A stretch of DNA of 13,495 nt from the NCBI GenBank assembly GCA_014904985.1, contig MU129239.1, positions 20,098 through 33,592 of the forward strand. The letters run 5' to 3'. The notes under the pieces are model-generated. The model saw nothing but the letters and a program-made list of their open reading frames with translations, ran no database searches and was not told the DNA's origin. The stretch comes from Hydnum rufescens UP504 (taxonomy: Eukaryota > Basidiomycota > Agaricomycetes > Cantharellales > Hydnaceae). How positions within the stretch are numbered: the first letter of the stretch is position 1; each line of letters starts with the position of its first letter. This document shows positions 9,911 through 13,495 of the stretch, piece by piece. The translations under genes and the position numbers were made by a program.

Positions 9911-9994
9911 GAAATACTATATTAATTGTTGTGATCCTGATCATGGAGAAATGTACTGGCTAGGCAAAGAATTCAGCCAGGAACTTATTAATAA
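9911..9994 (+). pseudogene. Second, out-of-order FAS scrap
   Basis: These 84 nt align without gaps to 9018-9101 inside the FAS pseudogene (the coding segment for QYYVDRCNPGRGEMYRLGKEFGQQLIN). Identity is roughly 79 percent by eye. Shared stretches include GGAGAAATGTAC and GCAAAGAATTC. Most differences are transitions, and several sit at CpG in the other copy (TACG to TATA, GTCG to ATCA, ACCGG to ACTGG, TTCGG to TTCAG). It lies after the ketoreductase start although it encodes an upstream segment, so it is not collinear. It is therefore a separate duplicated or rearranged fragment that has decayed further than the main one. Confidence 0.85.
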
Positions 9995-10065
9995 GACCTT
10001 GAACTAGAATTTTGAGCTCACAAGATACTGTAAGATAAGAAGCCAATATGGCCAGAGTATACCCC

Positions 10066-10255
10066 CTACTACTTGAGGTTCAGGTTTAAACTGGGTTCCA
10101 GACTGGTTTCCTGATTAAGGAAGGAGGCAAAACCTGAACCTGACCATGGGAAAACCACATGGAACCTGACCTCAATGGAACCGGACCTAGGTCAGGTTCA
10201 GGTTTAAACCCAGGTTCCATTGGTTTAAACCTGAACCGCAGCATCCATACTTGTG
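10066..10255 (-). repeat. MITE-like repeat, right copy (inverted)
   Basis: In reverse complement this reads CACAAGTATGGATGCTGCGG at its outer end and CAGTTTAAACCTGAACCTC toward its inner end, matching the copy at 2178-2358 in order. It has its own terminal inverted repeats of about 18 bp: GAGGTTCAGGTTTAAACT at about 10075-10092 against GGTTTAAACCTGAACCGC at 10222-10239. The interior is made of CCTGAACC, CCTGACC, GGAACC and GGTTTAAAC variants. Such motif-built foldback sequences are typical of small non-autonomous DNA transposons. No obvious target-site duplication is visible. Confidence 0.65.
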
Positions 10256-10310
10256 CATGGGCTCCTAATATATCAGCAATGGCAAGTTACTGTATGGTGA
10301 CTACTGGGCT

Positions 10311-10355
10311 TGATATATTAATTAGACATGGTACCATACCATGTTTGATATATCA
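10311..10355. repeat. AT-rich hairpin
   Basis: ACATGGTA at 10326-10333 faces TACCATGT at 10337-10344, and TGATATAT at 10311-10318 faces TGATATATCA at 10346-10355. Together they can form a foldback of about 45 nt with a short internal loop. It sits between the MITE-like repeat and the hairpin array. No function is evident. Confidence 0.5.
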
Positions 10356-10369
10356 GCACTACAGCTAGT

Positions 10370-10490
10370 GGTGCATTGGCACATTGGCATTTGGTGCGTT
10401 GCCATGGCGCATTGCTGTGTGTCGCGTTGCCATATATTGCATTGCCATGTTGTGTTTCTGTGCATTGCATTGCTGTTTGGGCTCTTGTTG
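10370..10490. repeat. GCATTGCC/GCATTGGC low-complexity tract
   Basis: A degenerate microsatellite-like run of TGCATTGGCA, GCGTTGCCATGGCGCATTGC, ATTGCATTGCCATG and related words. Read on the minus strand it directly follows the acceptor of the intron-like segment 10508-10614, at the place where the 26-bp repeats stand in the neighbouring module. Open frames here come from the repetition and are not credible genes. Confidence 0.55.
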
Positions 10491-10507
10491 TTGGATGAGG
10501 CCTCAAT

Positions 10508-10656
10508 CTGAAATAAATAAAGGGATTAGTAAAATATTCCAAAGCAGTGCAAAAAGAGCAGCTTATGCTGCTCTTTTTGTGCCACAAGAATAAAAAATAA
10601 AAAAGAAGTCTTACTTTGTAGTACCCCACACCTGCTGTGCAGCAGGTGTGGGGTAC
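10508..10656 (-). other. Hairpin module 1: intron-like segment plus exon-like hairpin A1
   Basis: On the minus strand, hairpin A1 (10621-10656) is a perfect 16-bp stem with a 4-nt loop, GTACCCCACACCTGCT facing AGCAGGTGTGGGGTAC. An intron-like segment (10508-10614) follows: donor GTAAGA, hairpin B1 (10550-10562 with 10567-10579, CAAAAAGAGCAGC stem), branch-like TTTTACTAAT and acceptor ATTTCAG before ATTGAGGCC. All signals are in the order expected for a spliceosomal intron. Splicing is inference. Confidence 0.7.
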
Positions 10657-10762
10657 TGGGGCCATCCTCCAGCCCATGGGTGTGGCAGTTTGTACGGGGC
10701 CCATCATTCAGGTGTTGATGGGTGGGGTGGGGGTGCTTGTGCATCATGTCATGGGCGTGGTG

Positions 10763-10866
10763 CCATATGTCACATCATTGGCGCAGTACTGTGTGTTGCA
10801 TCATTGGCATGGTGCCGTACATCACATCATTGGCACAGTGCTGTATGTCACATCATTTGGCACATC
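10763..10866. repeat. 26-bp tandem repeat, four copies
   Basis: Four contiguous 26-nt units share a CATCATTGGC core, alternating CACATCATTGGC and GCATCATTGGC contexts with CAGTRCTGT-type joints; the last unit has an extra T. A weaker partial unit (GCATCATGTCATGGGCGTGG) precedes them. Because 26 is not a multiple of 3, the repeat shifts frame and is unlikely to be coding. On the minus strand it lies in the exon-like part between modules 1 and 2. Confidence 0.75.
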
Positions 10867-10938
10867 TTCATTTGGGGCATTGCTGTTTGGGCCCTCATTT
10901 CACAGGTTTTTGTCATGCCTTGGACCCCAGGCCTCAAT

Positions 10939-11078
10939 CTAGAAGAATACAAGATATGTTAGTAAAAGATTCAAAGAAGCACAAAAAGAGCAGCTTATGC
11001 TGCTCTTTTTGCACTGTTGTATCTACAAGTAAAAAAACACACCTTATGACCACACACCCGCAGTGGCAGGTGTGTGGT
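10939..11078 (-). other. Hairpin module 2: intron-like segment plus hairpin A2
   Basis: On the minus strand, hairpin A2 pairs ACCACACACC with GGTGTGTGGT (plus coordinates 11049-11058 and 11069-11078). It is followed by donor GTGTGT at 11042, hairpin B2 (10982-10994 with 10999-11011, identical stem to B1), TTTTACTAACATATC as branch-like site and TTCTTCTAG as acceptor at 10939. The exon-like part after it begins ATTGAGGCCT, as in module 1. Intron-like length is 104 nt. Confidence 0.7.
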
Positions 11079-11140
11079 TGCACGCTTGCCTTTCCAGGCA
11101 GTTACCTGTTGTGGTTGTGGAAGAGGAGAAGGAAGATGAG

Positions 11141-11793
11141 AAATTCAATGCCAGCAATTGCCAGTACTCAAGAAGCGCCCAAGTGCTGGTGCTACAAGCA
11201 CAGCACACATCCATAGCAAGCATGTAGATATGGAATAAATAGTATATAATAAATATTTTTCCAATAAAATGCAAAGAAAAGAAGATAATGGGTCAGAGCT
11301 CAATAAGGCATGAGATGGTTAATTGAAAAGTGGATTGGGTCAGTTCTATGCATCAGAATTGGCCCAAATTTAAATATAGTGATGGCATATATACACCCTA
11401 CATGGGCGATTAATTATTTTGGATGATTCTTGCATTTTCCAAGTTTTCACACCTTCAATTCCCTATTTAGGGAATTGAATGCATGAAAACTTGGAAAATG
11501 CGAGAATCATCCAAGATAATTAATCACCTGTGTAGGGTGTATATACACCATCACTATATTTAAATTTGGGCCAATTCTGATGCATAGAACTAACCCAATC
11601 CACTTTTCAATTAACCATCTCATGCCTTATTGAGCTCTGACCCATTATCTTCTTTTTCTTTGCATTTTATTGGAAAAATATTTATTATATACTATTTATT
11701 CCATATCTACATGCTTGCTATGGATGTGTGCTGTGCTTGTAGCACCAGCACTTGGGCACTTCTTGAGTACCAGCAATTGCTGGCATTGAATTT
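11141..11793. repeat. Near-perfect 650-bp palindrome
   Basis: Arms of about 325 nt each (11141-11465 and 11468-11793) are reverse complements at roughly 95 percent or better by eye. The spacer is essentially nil: the centre reads TTCCCTATTTAGGGAA. The outermost paired words are AAATTCAATGCCAGCAATT and its complement. As one transcript it would fold into a long double-stranded RNA. As DNA it is a cruciform-prone inverted duplication. The same short peptide frame appears on both strands because of the symmetry, so it is not evidence for a gene. The flanking hairpin modules are mirrored about the same centre. Confidence 0.95.
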
Positions 11794-11845
11794 TGCAACT
11801 ATGCAGCCACACCCTGCAACAGAAAGGTGACCACATGGCCACGAC

Positions 11846-11897
11846 ACAACAGCAACAGCAGCAGCAACAGCAGCCCCAGCACACAACCACAACCACA
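11846..11897. repeat. CAA/CAG microsatellite
   Basis: An imperfect run of ACAACAGCAACAGCAGCAGC followed by CACAACCACAACCAC. It lies between the right palindrome arm and module 3. A shorter complementary counterpart (TTGTGGTTGTGG) lies near 11108-11120 on the left, consistent with the mirror arrangement. Confidence 0.8.
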
Positions 11898-12038
11898 TGA
11901 CCACATACCTGCTGATGCAGGTGTGTGGTCAGAAGGTAAGTTTTGTCTCAGTACCTACAATAGCACAAAAAGAGTAGTGCAAGCTACTCTTTTTGCACTG
12001 CTGTGAATTTTTATACTAATGTAGCTTTATTATTCCAG
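11898..12038 (+). other. Hairpin module 3: hairpin A3 plus intron-like segment
   Basis: Hairpin A3 pairs TGACCACATACCTGC (11898-11912) with GCAGGTGTGTGGTCA (11917-11931), with one G-U type pair. The intron-like segment 11936-12038 has donor GTAAGT, hairpin B3 (11966-11977 with 11984-11995), branch-like TATACTAATG and acceptor ATTCCAG. In B3 the stem reads GAGTAG with CTACTC where the other copies have GAGCAG with CTGCTC, a paired change. Confidence 0.72.
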
Positions 12039-12085
12039 ATCAAAACCAGGACAAGTGACAGGCCGCCCAATGAGTGGCCCCAGGA

Positions 12086-12219
12086 ACCACACCCACTGCA
12101 GTGGGTGTGGTACTATTTAAGGTGAGTCCCCCCCAATAGATACAGCTGCACAAAAGAGCAGCCCAAGCTGCTCTTTTTGTGTAGCTTTACATCTTTTAAC
12201 TAATAATATTTTATTCTAG
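12086..12219 (+). other. Hairpin module 4: hairpin A4 plus intron-like segment
   Basis: Hairpin A4 is an uninterrupted 26-nt palindrome, ACCACACCCACTG facing CAGTGGGTGTGGT (12086-12111). The intron-like segment 12122-12219 (98 nt) has donor GTGAGT, hairpin B4 (CAAAAGAGCAGC at 12151-12162 with the complement at 12167-12179, one A shorter on the left), branch-like TTTTAACTAATA and acceptor TTCTAG followed by GTATTG. Confidence 0.72.
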
Positions 12220-12433
12220 GTATTGCCACAAATGAAGACCTGCAAAGCAACCCCAACATGCCCACAAAGGGGATCCATGAATGACATGCCACATGAAGAG
12301 ATGAGCCACACACCTGCAGTAGCAGGTGTGTGGTTCTATACTTGGTATGTACCCCTAACGACACAAGAAGAGCAGTGAAAGCTGCTCTTTTTGCATTGCT
12401 TTTAATTTTTTAACTGATTATTTTTTATTCTAG
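12220..12433 (+). other. Hairpin module 5: exon-like segment, A5, intron-like segment
   Basis: The exon-like part (12220-12344) starts GTATTGCCACAAATGAAGAC and stays open in one frame to the donor. It carries hairpin A5 (CCACACACCTGC 12306-12317 with GCAGGTGTGTGG 12322-12333, loop AGTA). The intron-like segment 12345-12433 (89 nt) has donor GTATGT, hairpin B5 (AAGAGCAG 12368-12375 with CTGCTCTT 12382-12389), branch-like TTTTAACTGAT and acceptor TTCTAG. The unit is about 214 nt from acceptor to acceptor. Confidence 0.72.
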
Positions 12434-12656
12434 GTATTGTCACTAATGAACACCCACAAAGTAAGCCCCCCCCAGGACAACAACACCCCCATGAATGACA
12501 ATGTGCCATGACAAGAAGAACCACACACCCACAGTAGCGGGTGTGTGGTTCTATACAAGGTGTGTAGTGTACCCCCAACATGACACAAAAAGAGCAGCAA
12601 AAGCTGCTCTTTTTGCATCACTTTTAATTTTTTAACTAATTATTTTTTTATTCTAG
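12434..12656 (+). other. Hairpin module 6: exon-like segment, A6, intron-like segment
   Basis: A tandem copy of module 5 with a 223-nt unit. The exon-like part starts GTATTGTCACTAATGAACAC and contains an in-frame TGA relative to module 5. Hairpin A6 pairs AACCACACACCC (12519-12530) with GGGTGTGTGGTT (12539-12550). The intron-like segment 12560-12656 has donor GTGTGT, hairpin B6 (CAAAAAGAGCAGC 12586-12598 with GCTGCTCTTTTTG 12603-12615, loop AAAA), branch-like TTTTAACTAATT and acceptor TTCTAG. Confidence 0.72.
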
Positions 12657-12765
12657 GTATTGTCACAAATGAAAACCTGCAAAGCAAGCACCCCCAGAAC
12701 AACAACATGCAAACAACAATGTGCCATGTGATGAGAAGAGCCACATGCCTGCAGTAGCAGTATAG
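12657..12765 (+). other. Hairpin module 7, truncated
   Basis: It begins GTATTGTCACAAATGAAAAC like modules 5 and 6 and continues to the left arm and loop of hairpin A7 (CCACATGCCTGCAGTAGCAG). The right arm is cut after GCAG and replaced by unrelated TATAGAAGAGACC. The array ends here, probably at a rearrangement or insertion breakpoint. Confidence 0.65.
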
Positions 12766-13150
12766 AAGAGACCTAATGGGCTTTATTTGTTTTGATCAGT
12801 TTAAATGTTATAAGGGGTTTGTTTAGAATGTGTTAGATGAGGACAGATCAGTTTTGATGGGTTATGTGCCACTCAACTGTTGTTTTGTACTAGTTTTGTT
12901 GTTGGTTTGACCTTAGGACTCAAACACAAGACTCCAAGATAGATGCTCAGCACAAGATTTGAATCCGTTTGTTTCCGTTTGCTTCCGAGTTCGTTCTGTC
13001 ACGTTTCATTTCTCTTTCATTTCCTTTGATTCCGAGTTACCCACGCTAGTACCTGTCCTTGTTCCTGGCCGCTCCCCTGTTCCTGTTTCCACCTCCCTTG
13101 TAACCACCCTCCCCCTTGATGATCACTCCCCTCGTAGTATAGCTGTCCTG

Positions 13151-13159
13151 TATAAGTAG
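13151..13159 (+). promoter_or_regulatory. TATA-box-like site
   Basis: TATAAGTAG sits between GTCCTG and TCCGGGGGCG, in an otherwise GC-rich stretch. It is the best TATA match in the right-hand region and would place a transcription start around 13180-13200. Confidence 0.4.
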
Positions 13160-13195
13160 TCCGGGGGCGAAGTCCAGAGGCCTCAGCTTTGGTCT

Positions 13196-13293
13196 CTCAG
13201 GATTTCCGCTATTACCCCGGACTACAGGTTTGTCCTTGTACTTCCTTATGTCTTCTATGAAAACTCAGGATTTCCCTATTCCCCAGACTACAG
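13196..13293 (+). repeat. Two-copy direct repeat in the LTR-like leader
   Basis: CTCAGGATTTCCGCTATTAC followed by CCCGGACTACAG (about 13197-13228) recurs as CTCAGGATTTCCCTATTCCC followed by CAGACTACAG (about 13265-13294). The spacing is about 68 nt. It lies just downstream of the TATA-like site. Confidence 0.7.
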
Positions 13294-13495
13294 TTCCGAG
13301 TGTGGTCCAGCTGACTCCTCGAGCTTAAGGACCGTCGTACTCACCTCCGCCTAGACCCTTCCGGGCTGCTGGAGCTCTCCTCTGTTCTCCTCTGCTCCTC
13401 TTATCTCAGCCTTGCCCGGATTCCTTCGGACTGAACCGGACTTATGCCGGACCTAGTCAGACTTATCCGTGTTTATAGTTGTTTGGTGCTCCTCG

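Larger units (their letters stand above)
12831..13495 (+). mobile_element. LTR-like sequence, runs off the right edge
   Basis: A possible start is TGTTAGATGAGG at 12831. A promoter-like TATAAGTAG lies at 13151-13159, followed by a GC-rich, pyrimidine-rich leader with many CCG and CGG words and no long open frame. This profile (TG start, internal TATA box, non-coding several hundred bp) fits a fungal LTR retrotransposon LTR. The other end, primer-binding site and any internal coding region are outside the window, so orientation and superfamily are not determined. It could instead be the promoter and 5' leader of a host gene beyond the edge. Confidence 0.35.

Noticed and set aside
10637..11216. 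Several overlapping plus-strand frames of about 100-160 codons rich in His, Cys and Gly.
   Set aside because: They run through the 26-bp repeats and hairpins. The composition follows the low-complexity DNA and no domain is visible.
11044..11830. Open frames on both strands encoding nearly the same Cys-rich peptide (starting MHFIGKIFIIYY on the minus strand).
   Set aside because: They are the same DNA read twice because of the palindrome. There is no independent coding evidence.
10550..12615. Type B hairpins resemble bacterial rho-independent terminators (GC stem then TTTTT).
   Set aside because: The T run is paired with an A run in the stem, the context is clearly a eukaryotic fungus, and the hairpins sit between splice-like signals.
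10508..12765. Regularly repeated palindromes considered as a CRISPR array.
   Set aside because: Units are about 200 nt, contain two different hairpins, occur in both orientations and lie in a fungal genome. There is no direct repeat and spacer pattern.
1..13495. tRNA, rRNA or known small RNA genes.
   Set aside because: I found no convincing conserved signatures by eye on either strand. A tRNAscan/Infernal run would be decisive.

Overview
The window looks like TE-rich, gene-poor DNA of a basidiomycete fungus, most likely an agaricomycete. The evidence is a fatty acid synthase (FAS) fragment in which the C-terminus of the beta subunit runs straight into the N-terminus of the alpha subunit (the fused FAS layout of many Basidiomycota), many 46-73 nt introns with CTRAY-type branch sites, an intron-rich fungal hAT transposase, and decay dominated by CpG transitions. 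I see no intact host gene, rRNA, tRNA or CRISPR.

Layout. 1-2190 is repeat-derived DNA without a credible gene: a diverged direct duplication (1-580), an island of GAGCCAAG motifs (1568-1712), a weak ORF (1789-2049) and two small inverted repeats (2041-2156). 2178-2358 is a MITE-like repeat. 2394-5531 (minus) is a decayed hAT transposase gene with ten recognisable introns. 5492-6287 (minus) holds unassigned ORFs. 6322-9905 (plus) is a FAS pseudogene truncated at both ends. It keeps four introns and contains four frameshifts. It is followed by an out-of-order second scrap of the same gene (9911-9994). 10066-10255 is a second, inverted copy of the MITE-like repeat. The transposase and FAS pieces therefore sit tail-out between two inverted homologous repeats, an arrangement compatible with gene capture by a hAT element, though two independent MITE insertions are possible.

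10500-12765 is the most unusual part. A nearly perfect 650-bp palindrome (11141-11793) forms the axis of a mirrored array of about 100-nt intron-like segments. Two lie on its left in minus orientation and four on its right in plus orientation. Each has a GT donor, a CTRAY branch site, an AG acceptor and one conserved hairpin (type B), and each follows an exon-like segment ending in another hairpin (type A). Several hairpins show paired changes that keep the stem. I do not recognise this as a named element; it is the best candidate here for something undescribed. From about 12831 to the right edge the sequence changes to CpG-rich, LTR-like DNA with a TATA box.
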